A stretch of DNA of 27,509 bases, from contig MCGO01000358.1 in the NCBI GenBank assembly GCA_002104985.1, positions 1 through 27,509 on the forward strand, read 5' to 3'. The position numbers were made by a program, and so were the translations under genes. This document shows, piece after piece, positions 9,661 to 19,095 of this stretch. The stretch comes from Rhizoclosmatium globosum (taxonomy: Eukaryota; Chytridiomycota; Chytridiomycetes; Chytridiales; Chytriomycetaceae). Each line of letters opens with the position of its first letter. The first letter of the stretch is position 1. The notes below the pieces were generated by a model, which saw nothing but the letters and a program-made list of their open reading frames with translations, did not search any database and was not told where the DNA came from.

Positions 9661-10386
9661 TGCTCCAATACTATCAATTTCGTAGCAGTACCTACAATAC
9701 TAGAACGCTCAGCAATCAACTCTACAAAATGCGATTTGGATCGAATTTGACATTTCTGATGGTTTTAGTTGCTGTTGCAGTGCTACGAGATTTTGGTTGC
9801 AGATTACCGCGATTCGTGGACCGTTGGCCGGTGAGGTTATTTGTGAACGTTGCTCAAGATTTAGACGTTGATGAGACTTAAAGAGACTGAGGTATTGAGT
9901 GGCCGAGCCGAGGCAATTTTGGTGATGGAAAGATGGCGGTCGCGCTATTATTCCTTGAAACTACTCAGTATGCACGGGGAACTTTCTGGATGTAATTGAT
10001 GAGTGTGGCGCGTTTTGAATCTGTGGAATGCGGCTGGATGAGAGTTGGGTTGATCGAGTGCTGAGCGAATGACTTCCAAGGAGATGGCGTGGTTGGCTGT
10101 AGCATATGTATGCATATGTGTTGATATAAGTGAGTAGAATGCAGTGAAAGGAGGGTTAGGAATCGCGGGATGAGATAGTTGTAGGTGGATGACTGGATGC
10201 GAATGAAGGAGGACTCACGTGTCCGTGTCCCCCAACTGGCTGAATGCATTCTGGTATGGTAATTAGGTTTGTATCTCTGTTGGGTGTAGTTTGGCTGGTG
10301 TCGCGAGGTGAGTGGTGTCGTGTCCGAGCTTTCTTTCTTCCCTTTCATTCGATTGATTCGCGGATATTCCTCAAAATAAATAAACA
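9661..10386 (+). pseudogene. module A copy 2 with poly(A) signal
   Basis: This is the full-length version of module A. It starts just after module B and ends with AATAAATAAA at 10375-10384. A 50-codon frame starting at ATG 9729 (MRFGSNLTFLMVLVAVAVLR) has a signal-peptide-like hydrophobic core, but in copy 3 the same bases read FDISDDFGFAVAVLRDFLLV in another frame, so the coding frame cannot be decided. The block YAR.TF, equivalent to copy 3's YARNFLDVIDERGAFRICG, is interrupted here. No family recognised. The copy at 27000-27509 is better preserved. Confidence 0.4.
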
Positions 10387-11278
10387 TATGCAACGTGTTT
10401 CAATGAAATTGAACGAATGAGTAATGTGTATTCGATGAATTGTGGCTGCACTTGGAGAAGTATAACAGATTAAATGGAACATCAGAGGTAATTGAAGGAT
10501 GAAAGAAGTGGACAGCACGTCATTTCAATTACATCCTTTCGTGCGCGTGCTACTTCTCACGTTGAGACCTCTTTGAACAGTTGATGGAAACAATAAATAG
10601 CAAAGTACACTCCATCCACCCTGTCGCAACTGCCACCACCTTCACAACCCACCACGGACATACGTTCTTACCGCCAATGTGAATTCAGCAAGTCCCTTCG
10701 ACCCAATGCCCTCCTTGGTTATGTGCAATCTGGCTGTCAAACACAATCAAGACACAGTGAAGGTAACCATATTCTTGATTCCGTTCCTCCGTGCTTCTTA
10801 GAAAAGATCTCTTGACTGGAGAACTCGTCTCGCGTGTTTGGCTCTCTTGAAGGGTACTGATGGAAAACACTGAGCTTTCCCCGCCTCTCTCGGAGTATCT
10901 CCTCACACACCTGTCTAACCAATACTTCCACTCCTTAGAAGAATCCCGAGTCGCCGTATCATCAAATCAAAGACTACGTAACAACCATAACACAACCAAC
11001 CACGGATTGTACGAATTCGACGCAGTGGTGAGTGAGACACGCTGGGAAAGACAAGATTACTGAGCCTTCGTTCCAACAGTGAGAGAAGAAAGCCTTTTGA
11101 ATCTACCCCGAACAATCCGCCGTTTATTCCTCGTGACGCATTCGCTGAGCTTTCGTTCCAACAGCAAGAGAATGAAGAGGTTATGTGGACATTGAATCCA
11201 CCCTCAACAATCCACCATGGTCTATTCCCTGTGACTCAAATCCAATATCGATTGTGTTCTACATTTCGAAACTGGCCA
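10387..11278. repeat. duplicate of 1101-1863, no gene seen
   Basis: The region repeats the spacer between module A and the family C promoter. It has many indels relative to the first copy. No conserved reading frame is visible. Confidence 0.5.
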
Positions 11279-11285
11279 TATATAA
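11279..11285 (+). promoter_or_regulatory. TATA box (TATATAA) of family C copy C2
   Basis: Same box and flanks as 1864-1870 (CCATATATAAGATACCCYTCTCC), followed by the same pyrimidine-rich tract. The ATG of MEDGL lies about 265 nt downstream at 11548. Confidence 0.5.
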
Positions 11286-11547
11286 GATACCCCTCTCCAG
11301 CATGCCAATTGCCCCTCTTCAGTACTTCTCTCTCTAGTACTCTACAATTCTTCTTCCTCCTTTCTTCTATCGTTACGCGAAGCTCCAATGTACCAATATC
11401 ATAAGCTTTTAAGTTGCGCAAAAGTCGTCTTGTTCCAGGATTAAATACTTGAAAGCTCTCTTTGTTGGCGTCGCACAACTCAAAATCGTGAAATTGTGAT
11501 AGAAAGTGAGTATCCCGCAATTCATATTTCCCTTAAATGCAACGAGT

Positions 11548-11765
11548 ATGGAGGATGGACTGAATCAGTTGATTGATGGCTTTGTGGGCAACTCTCCTTG
11601 TCAACAAAACAAAGCTGGTGCATTTAACCCATCGGTTTTGCTTTCGTTTCAACTATTTCGCGCTTTTAATTCGTATCTAATCAATTTTTTTGGTAGAGAA
11701 GAGTTTCAGGTCCGTCTTATTGTGTGAGAAGGCCAGATTCTCTTCATCAGCATTGTCCTTTCGTC
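11548..11765 (+). pseudogene. family C copy C2, first exons only
   Basis: ATG at 11548 begins MEDGLNQLIDGFVGNSPCQQ and continues through KAGAFNPSVLLSFQLFRAFN. A 37-nt candidate intron (gtatctaatc to gagtttcag, near 11670-11708) would join in phase 2 to SVLLCEKARFSSSALSFRP. The copy then breaks off where the second tandem unit begins, so the rest of the gene is absent. In C1 the donor gtatct is catatct, which would abolish this splice. Confidence 0.45.
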
Positions 11766-12048
11766 CGATACATTCCGAAACTCGCCATAAAATAGACCCC
11801 CTTCTCCAGCGTTGCCAATTGCTCCACTTCAGTATTCATCTCTCCACAATTCTTCTTCCTCCTTACTTCCATCGTTACGCAAACCTCCAATGTGCCAATA
11901 TCATAAACTTTAAAGTTGCGCAAAAGTCGTCTTGTTCCAGGATTAAATACTTGAAAGCTCTCTTGTTGGCGTCGCACAACTCAAAATCGTGAAATTGTGA
12001 TAGAAAGTGAGTATCCCGCAATTCATATTTCCCTTAAATGCAACGAGT

Positions 12049-13340
12049 ATGGAGGATGGACTGAATCGGTTGATTGATGGCTTTGTGGGCAACTCTCCTT
12101 GTCAACAAAACAAAGCTGGTGCATTCAACGCTTCGGTTTTGCTTTCATTTCAACTATTTCGCGTTTTTAATTCGTATCTAATCAAATATTTTGGTAGAGA
12201 AGCGTTTAAGGTCTGTCTTATTGGTGTGAGCAGGCCAGATTCTCTTCATCAGCATTGTCCTTTCGTCCAAGTCGCCGTTCCTCCCCTTCCCCCAATCCCT
12301 CATCAATACCACCAACAACAAGCACCTATGACCAAAGACCTCCTTCCTCGCGGCCCAACCTAATCTCCGAATAACTCGATCCAATCCACGACTCAGACGA
12401 CTTTGACGCAGCGACACCGCAGGGAAAAGGTGTCAGAGTTTTCGTCGTCAGCGCTACCCCTTCGTTCGCTACTTCTCTATACTCAACAAACCCACCTCAA
12501 ACCACATCCGCCGGTCCTGCTGCTGCAATATCCAACCCCGGACCATCTACTATTCCACTCAACAAAACCGACGTTTTATGTGTTCGGAACTCGGCCTCAT
12601 TGTTCTCGGGCTGTCTCGCACCCTCCTTCCATGCAACCGCCACTTAAACTCAAGAAGCTCAACCAATCAATCAACAGCAACAACTGAAACTTCTTCTTCT
12701 ACGATTACCTCAACGTCCACCTCTACATCTAAACTTCTTCTTATTCACAAGCAGTCGTCCGTCCCAGACATCAAACCTCGCATCCATCGCATACCTATTC
12801 CGTTCACGTCCGTTGCAGACTTAAGCGCGAATATTCGACGCGTTATCGCGAAACTGTTGGCTCAGTTTCATCCCTGCCAGTCGTTCAAAATCCCCACTTC
12901 CAACGCCGAAAGGATGCGCCAACGTCGTTGCTTACAGCATTGGTTGAAAGTGGTGGGAGAGGGGGGAGAGGTGATGATGGGATGGAGATTGATGATGTCG
13001 GAAGTGTTCACGTATGATGTCGGAGTGTTGACGTAGGTGTGACTGCGGAGGGAAATAAGAGAAGAGGAAAGAAGAAGGTTGCGTTCCATGTGTTGAAGAG
13101 GCAAGTGTGGAGGAGACATCAGAGAATGTCCATGTGGTCGTTGAGATGGATCATCAGGAGCTCAAATAGTTGACGTCGATGCTTTCAAGGATCTGAATGT
13201 GGATGTATCCTTGAGCGAGCTCTCAATTTGAATCTGCCGCTCGGAGTCACCTTCTGAAAGTATCAAAGTCGCGTTCGTCTCGGATCGAGAAGGAGAATCC
13301 ATTCCGGATATCCAACACATACTGATTGCTCTGTTGTCCT
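12049..13340 (+). pseudogene. family C copy C3
   Basis: ATG at 12049 opens with MEDGLNRLIDGFVGNSPCQQ. The Pro/Gln-rich stretch, the Ser/Thr/Pro section (SRSSTNQ, TSTSTSTSKLL), the SVADLSANIRR block near 12808-12840, the DVGSV acidic stretch and the distal block VDAFKDLNVDVSLSE (about 13168) all follow in the family order. The frame changes repeatedly through 1-nt indels, so no full protein can be read. The end ILIALLSWSRHTLIS leads to a good donor (gtgggt) near 13365, hinting at a further exon (see 13471-13764). Function unknown. Confidence 0.5.
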
Positions 13341-13470
13341 GGTCTCGGCATACCTTGATATCAAGGTGGGTCTTTCGTTGCATTTGTTTTGGAAAATGTA
13401 CTGAAAAACAAACAGCCATTCTCAACTGTTGCTCCACACCAGCATCTAAACAGCCTCAAAACAATTATGA

Positions 13471-13764
13471 AATAACTCATGCATTCATCAACCGCTACAG
13501 CCGAACTTATCACATATCTTCGGTCACACCCGCCCATTTTCTTTCATTCCCGGACTTCAAAAGTCAACGGCACGAAAGTATCTGCTTCTACAAGCGCTTA
13601 AAAAATGGCAGGTGCAGCTGGATTCATTGGATTCCTCCGTATTTGATCTGTTGGCTCGAGTAGTGTGTCTTTTTAGAATCTGCAGTTCTCGCTCTTTGGA
13701 TGAATGCAATGGGTTAACCGTGGAAGGGACCAATTATCAGAGAAATGAAAGTTCAGGAAGGTGA
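13471..13764 (+). CDS. exon-like open frame downstream of family C copy C3
   Basis: A 97-codon frame without ATG runs from 13471 to TGA at 13762-13764. It contains GLQKSTARKYLLLQALKKWQ followed by VQLDSLDSSVFDLLARV, which has the charge and hydrophobic spacing of amphipathic helices. A branch-and-acceptor-like stretch (caaccgctacag) ends near 13500. It sits where the last family C exon would be expected after the gtgggt donor near 13365. I infer a family C 3' exon or an unrelated gene fragment. No domain is recognised. Confidence 0.35.
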   Translation, partial: NNSCIHQPLQPNLSHIFGHTRPFSFIPGLQKSTARKYLLLQALKKWQVQLDSLDSSVFDLLARVVCLFRICSSRSLDECNGLTVEGTNYQRNESSGR

Positions 13765-14124
13765 TCAGCGGACGGTGGATGGATTTTGCTGGTTGCACGT
13801 TCGGATGTGTCGGAGTTGGTAGGTGTTTCCTTGAGCTTCCAATTTGGATTACATAATACCTTCATTCCGAGCAGCTCTACATCTTTTACAGTTCTGTTTC
13901 TCTAAAGTATCAGGATCAGGGTTTGTGCAGTCAAAGCATCTTTGGGTGTACCAGCAGAACTTCAAACGTCTGATTCCAACACAACTTCCTCATGTTTTTC
14001 ACAGCACATCCCCACTAGAACCCACCACGCGACATCAAATGCAGTTATAAAAATCTGTTTCGTTGATGCCGTTGAGATGCAATCCGATAATAGAAGCCTG
14101 TCTACCGTCCGCGTACATTGTCAT
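13765..14124. other. no gene seen
   Basis: Only short open frames that lack splice or start support. No repeat of the window's other modules is obvious in it. Confidence 0.3.
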
Positions 14125-15147
14125 CATCATATCGTCCCTCTCGTCGGTCTCTTCCCTTTCCCATCCCCAACAACAACAACACCACCAAGACCAAAGACCT
14201 ACTTTTCGCCGCCTCAACCAATTCCAAACAACTTGATCCAATCGATGACCCTTAATGAACCAGACTGCTTTGACGCACAAACCCCGGGGCAAAATGCACA
14301 ACCTGCTGTAAAACCTTAGCAATGAGCCAGAGTACTTGTCGTCAGCGCTACATCCAAGTTTCCATGGAACCCTTCGTTCGCTACTCTCTATTCCAACAAA
14401 CCAACCTCAACTACATCCGCCGGTCCTGCTCCAGCATTCCCGACCTCAACCATCTACTAGTCCATCACGAAACCGACGTCCTTCGACTGCAACCGTCATG
14501 CAACCAAAAGCTCAACCAATCAAATCAACAGCATCAATTCTACGATACCTCAACGTCACCTCTACATCTACAATTCTTCTTTATTTCACAACGTCGTCGT
14601 TCCAGACATCAAACATCTCATCTATCGATATTCCGTTGACGTCCGTTGCAGACTTTGGCGCGAATATTTGACGCGTTATCGCGAAACTGTTGGCTCAGTT
14701 TCATCCTTGCCAGTCGTTCACAAACCCACTTCCAATGCTGAATAGGATGCGCCAACGTCGTTGCTACATCACGGTGTTGAAACGACGGGGAGGAGGAAGT
14801 GGTGATGATGAATGGAGGTTGATGATGTCGGAAGTGTTGACGTAGGTGTGACTGCGGAAAAAGAAGTAGGCTGTGGTTAATGGTGTTGATGAGGCGATTG
14901 TGGAGGCAAAGGTTGATATAGTGGTTGAGTTAAAGTGCTGTTCAGAAGCTCAAGTAGTGGACGTAGATGCAATGTGATGTGGCATTGGATTGAAGTTCTG
15001 TTTCGGTTACGTGGTCGAAGCCACCTGCAGAAGTATCAAGTCGCGGTTGTCTCTAAATCGGGAAGTTTGAACGGGCGGGACGCTGGAAAGTGAAGCCGGT
15101 GAGTGATTTGCTTCGTTGCTCGCATTTACTCAATTTACGACGTACAG
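14125..15147 (+). pseudogene. family C copy C4
   Basis: This copy starts within the Pro-rich stretch (no MEDGL exon), then has the SFATSL-type block near 14365, the Ser/Thr/Pro section, the SVADFGANI block (14642-14670, ending in TGA), and the DDVGSVDVGV acidic stretch near 14820-14850. The tail ends at the family's recurrent intron, 15099-15147 (gtgagt to acgtacag). Deletions and 1-nt indels break the frame in many places. The next gene (RRM protein) begins 160 bp downstream. Confidence 0.5.
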
Positions 15148-15310
15148 GTCTCTCGTTTTGCACAGTCTCTGAAATCAACACAACAAAAAGCAGAAACTCT
15201 CCGCTATGAACAAGATATCTTGATTTAAGTGAATTGATAGTCTCTTGTGGAATTCTGTGGAATTAAAAGCGAAAAGTGGCGCATTTGTTTGGACATAAAA
15301 TTATCTGGAA

Positions 15311-16398
15311 ATGGAGGTACGTTTGCACATTCTGAAGTAACACCTCCACCATCTTAACAAAAGCCATCCCTTTAGCAAACTGAAAACCCTCGTTGCTACA
15401 CTGTTCGTGAGTATTTTCTGAGGTGTCTGACGTTGCTAACAACTTGCAGCCAATGACTCAGAAATGATGAAGTACTTTGGCCAAACTGAGAGAGTTGATC
15501 CTAAAGACCATGTGTACTTCTGCGGATATCCGAACATGACACGTGGAAATCTTGGTGGCTTGCTTGTCCACGCTGGAGCCGCGCCACTGTCCATGGAGGT
15601 TTTCAGTGGTGGAACCTTGGTGTTGTACAAGTCTGTTGAGGAAGCAAACGCTGCCGCAATTGCGCTGGATGGACTCTGTGTCTGCACAAGGACACCAGAA
15701 CAAACCTCTGTCGTTTCAGCAGTGGCTGTGTCGGAGCTTGACGGCCATCGCCAAGGCCTGACCTGGGCTGACAAGGTCAAGTTCCTGAATGCTCAAGCGC
15801 GGAAGGATGCCGAAAAATTGAACATTTGACTGGAATGGTGCGCTACCTTCACGGAGAAAAGCTGTTTCAGAGTTCACTAGAGTATCTACAGACTGATGGT
15901 ATGGACACAATGAAGATTGTTTTATCAGAATCACTAAACATTTATCTTCCAGATACTGATGAATCTAGTGATATCCCAACAGCAAGCCCAATCAATGCAG
16001 CCACAAAAGCCAACAACCAGCGACAGCATCCAAAAGAATTCCAGCTCCAGATATGCACACCAGACCAGCAGCAATCTGCTACTTTGGATACACCTCAGCA
16101 TGGCAGCGGAAACATTGTTGGATGTCAGTTCTTTGTCAGAAACCTTCCGTTTACCTTTCAAGAACAAGAGCTCAAGGATCTCTTTAGTCAAGATGGCGGA
16201 ACAGTTCTACATGCCAATATTGCCATGGACAGCCAAGGCCGTAGCCGAGGATATGGACAAATCTTGATGTCCACCATGGAAGAGGCCCAAGATACCATCG
16301 CCAAGCTCAACAAAACCCATGTCAGTGGTCGTCAAATTGAAGTCAGTGAGTTCAATAGTGTGAAGGAGGAAGGGAAGCCTGGCCAAAACCTGCAGTGA
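15311..16398 (+). CDS. protein with two RRM-type RNA-binding domains
   Basis: ATG 15311 starts a 6-nt exon, followed by introns 15317-15375 and 15407-15449 (branch ttgctaac, acceptor cttgcag). The exons join in frame as MEQTENPRCYTVPNDSEMMK. RRM1 spans about residues 32-95, with an RNP2-like VYFCGY and an RNP1-like GGTLVLYKS, which lacks the usual aromatics. RRM2 near the C-terminus is canonical: RNP2 FFVRNLPF and RNP1 RSRGYGQILM, ending at TGA 16398. Between the domains the first frame reaches TGA at 15827. An intron 15776-15870 (gtcaag to gtttcag) would join both parts in phase 0, and 15899-15952 (54 nt) is a second likely intron with no frame effect. Two adjacent genes or a frameshift are alternatives. 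RNA binding is inferred from the domains; the target is unknown. Confidence 0.7.
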
Positions 16399-16468
16399 GG
16401 ATTGTGAGAGGTGTTGACTGTATTTGCTTTTAGTTATTCATTGCTGTTCTTGGTGTATTTTGTTGGGC

Positions 16469-17724
16469 TCAATAAAAAGTTGAAGTCAACACAATTTGTT
16501 TATTAATAAAAACCTTTAAAGCAAACAGCACAATGAGGGAACCACAATACAGAATAAAAGTGAACGCAGCTGTGAAGGGAAACAACGCGACACTGCTTAT
16601 CCCCAACCGGGCTTCACATTGCCATAGCCACAAAAGAGCAGCAGCGTTGAACCAACCCAACCATGAACCACAATACAGAATAAAAGTGAACGCAGCTGTG
16701 AAGGGAAACAACGCGACACTGCTTATCCCCAACCGGGCTTCACATTGCCATAGCCACAAAAGAGCAGCAGCGTTGAACCAACCAACCATGAACCACAATA
16801 CAGAATAAAAGTGAACGCAGCTGTGAAGGGAAACAACGCGACACTGCTTATCCCCAACCGGGCTTCACATTGCCATAGCCACAAAAGAGCAGCAGCGTTG
16901 AACCAACCCAACCATGAACCACAATACAGAATAAAAGTGAACGCAGCTGTGAAGGGAAACAACGCGACACTGCTTATCCCCAACCGGGCTTCACATTGCC
17001 ATAGCCACAAAAGAGCAGCAGCGTTGAACCAACCCAACCATGAACCACAATACAGAATAAAAGTGAACGCAGCTGTGAAGGGAAACAACGCGACACTGCT
17101 TATCCCCAACCGGGCTTCACATTGCCATAGCCACAAAAGAGCAGCAGCGTTGAACCAACCCAACCATGAACCACAATACAGAATAAAAGTGAACGCAGCT
17201 GTGAAGGGAAACAACGCGACACTGCTTATCCCCAACCGGGCTTCACATTGCCAGGTTTGATCCTGTGGTTGATTTAGATGTCATGTGGATTATATGAGTC
17301 CATCAGACGTGATCACCTTGACTAAATAGCATGTGATGATGACTGAAACTATTAAAGCAGCTTGGCAGGAGAGGGAGAACAAGGAGACGATCAGATGAAC
17401 AAGACAAACAAGACGACGATTGAACTAAGAATAGAAGTTAGCTTACAGCTTGTACACTTCACAAAGAGCACAACATGCACTCACATATAAGCTTTGAACT
17501 GAAGCGCTATAGTGCTGGTAGGATGAGGAGGGGAGGATGTGTGGAAGCTGAGTTGGAGTTTGTTTGTTTGGACTGAGATTTATGTGACAAAACTTTCGCA
17601 TTTTTGACCTTTTATACCCCAAAATTGTCCACAGATAGAAATGAGCAAATAAGTATGCATAGAAGAAATAACATGAACAGAAAGCCTTTATTTTATTCTT
17701 GAGAGCAGTATGCTTATAAATCAA
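16469..17724 (-). CDS. candidate spliced gene encoding 42-residue membrane repeats
   Basis: On the minus strand an open frame from ATG 17724 (or the internal ATG at about 17604) ends at gtgagt. Intron 17425-17484 (60 nt) has branch aagctaac and acceptor ttcttag. A 36-codon exon, 17317-17424, is hydrophobic (SCQAALIVSVIITCYLVK). Intron 17263-17316 follows, and the next exon enters the 126-bp array in phase (DQTWQCEARLGISS). Each repeat would add two membrane segments. The frame would reach TAA at 16469 but for the single C missing near 16783. Against it: the TATA box at 17609-17616 lies so close upstream of ATG 17604 that the RNA would start after it, and no later ATG is in frame. A spliced non-coding RNA or a decayed gene is possible. 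Confidence 0.35.
16471..16476 (+). terminator. poly(A) signal of the RRM gene
   Basis: AATAAA 73 nt after the stop codon at 16398, followed by a T/G-containing stretch. The next unit on the minus strand would end at about the same place (TAA at 16469), so the two would converge. Confidence 0.6.
16528..17255. repeat. 126-bp minisatellite, six units
   Basis: Units start at successive copies of aacaacgcgacactgctta at 16581, 16707, 16832, 16958, 17084 and 17210: spacing 126, 125, 126, 126, 126. They look identical apart from one C lost in a C run near 16783 and ragged outer ends. As 126 is 42 codons, the array stays open on both strands. The minus reading has two hydrophobic stretches per unit (SSVALFPFTAAFTFILYCGS and WFNAAALLWLW); the plus reading is hydrophilic (VNAAVKGNNATLLIPNRASH). 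Confidence 0.9.
17609..17616 (-). promoter_or_regulatory. TATA box (TATAAAAG) on the minus strand
   Basis: GGGGTATAAAAGG reads toward lower coordinates, upstream of the strong intron 17425-17484 and the minisatellite. It is placed to drive that minus-strand unit, with a start expected near 17580. Confidence 0.45.
17687..17692 (-). terminator. poly(A) signal of the polymerase delta pseudogene
   Basis: AATAAAATAAAGG on the minus strand, about 270 nt after the stop codon at 17959. It lies just upstream of the TATA box that seems to serve the next unit. Confidence 0.45.
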
Positions 17725-17958
17725 AGTGAGACAGCTTCCACCATGTCCAAAGATAGGACATCAGTTCTTTTTCTCACAAAGCTGAAGCAAATTTGTATAG
17801 GGTGCTTTACAATGTAGTTGCATGAGTTAAATTTCCCAATGAGCCTCTTCTCACGCCCAACCACAAAGCAAAACATTGACACAGCGTAAGATATTGATAC
17901 AGCATCCAGTCTTTATCAAAATAAATACAAACAATAAAATGAAAGCCAGCCGCCACAA

Positions 17959-19069
17959 TCACCACTCATACGCGAACCTGCAGAAGAAACATCAATATCT
18001 CGAACCAAAAAGCCAAAACCCAACAAACCTATTCATCGTCTTGGAAGCATCATTCAAATCCTTCTGCGCCTTCTTACGCATATAAAAAAGGGGAGAATCT
18101 TGAGCCGAGTAAATCACATCCTGATGCAACGAGCCTTGACACCTTTGACACTGTGTCCACAAACGCAAGTACTTTTCTTCCATCTCAGTCATATTGTTTA
18201 AGTGCTTCTGGTATAATTTGACCATCTTGGGACGGCAGTTGATACAGACAGCAGTTTCTAAGTTTCGTGAGTATATGAAAGCATATGGCTGACAACATAC
18301 CATCTTTGGGCAGAGGAGTTTTACATCCCAAACAAGTTGCTGTTCTGACAGCAAACTTCATCAGACATTTCATATTAGCTGGAACAGCAACACTAATTGT
18401 TCGCACATGGTCTCCAGCTACAAAGAGGTTCATGAGAAAACAAATAGACTCACCCAACAAACTTGACAACTTTTCACCAAGAATAGGTTCGATACGCATC
18501 TGCATCACCTCTCCGACTTCTTTCAATCCAAACTTGACCATGACTGAATCAGTATTTCCATAAATAACGCGCGCATCGTGTTTGTATCCGTTTTCGATTG
18601 TGTATTTTGCTTCGACAAGCTCTATGTTTGGGTTAAAACTGTGAATCCAGTCTCTGCTGAAGGAACTCACTTCTTTTGTCTTTTCAATCATTTCACGACC
18701 ATAGGCTGTTACACTAGACAAGACAGCAAGCAAGCAAGGGAAGTTTTCCAACTAAATGAAGGCTGTTAGTTTGGTTCTTTCTCAAGTCAAAATCCACACC
18801 TGTTGCTCCAGTAAACCCATACACAGAGTTGGCCGAAATCTGTCTCAAGCAGCATCAAACGTCCATCAGTCAACACCAAGAATACAAACCTTCAACGCCA
18901 GTTGACAACCATCCAACACAGCCCGTTGAACGGATCCGTTTCCTTCTTCAAATCAGCTTTTGCCTTCTTACCAACACCAATCTATCAAGTCTTCAAAATA
19001 ATCGGAAGCATTCCTTTCTGAACAGATGCTTTGAGAAAGATATCTGGAATCTCCGACTTAGGAACGTTT
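17959..19069 (-). pseudogene. POL3: DNA polymerase delta catalytic subunit, C-terminal pseudogene
   Basis: The family (POLD1/Pol3, replicative B-family polymerase) is clear from SANSVYGFTGAT (motif B), [28 protein letters not shown] (motif C region), [29 protein letters not shown] (CysA) and RLWTQCQRCQGSLHQDVI (CysB). Exons: 18900-19069, 18800-18839, 18454-18751, 18301-18417, 18029-18257 and 17959-17977, with introns of 36-60 nt. The last splice yields NRFAYEW and a stop. Decay is evident: several 1-4 nt indels in 18900-19069, a TTGC repeat at about 18726-18738 that shifts the frame, and loss of about 200 residues between motif C and EPILGEK. The first Asp of YGDTDS is Asn (codon 18554-18556), and the last two CysB cysteines are Tyr and Ser. 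The exonuclease and palm N-terminal parts are absent. A functional gene must exist elsewhere. Confidence 0.85.
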
Positions 19070-19095
19070 CTCGATCGACTTCAAACAAGAGTAGT

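Larger units (their letters stand above)
11264..12265 (+). repeat. tandem duplication (about 0.5 kb) of family C promoter and first exon
   Basis: Two direct units of about 509 bp meet near 11765-11773. Each holds the TATA region, pyrimidine tract, the block VAQKSSCSRIKYLKAL (in other copies a 5' leader), gtgagt, and the exon MEDGLN.LIDGFVGNSPCQQ. The first unit has TATATAA; the second has CATAAAATAGAC at 11785. The downstream unit continues into family C copy C3. Confidence 0.6.

Noticed and set aside
9965..10393. 142-codon minus-strand open frame over module A copy 2
   Set aside because: The poly(A) signal and the better-kept frames of copy 3 point to the plus strand, and there are no splice or start signals on the minus strand.
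1..15147. Repeat-induced point mutation as the cause of the decay
   Set aside because: Differences between copies include many transversions and indels, and only the TAG at 3173 clearly fits C to T; no excess is evident by eye.
16528..17255. CRISPR-like array
   Set aside because: Units are 126 bp and contiguous, without unique spacers.
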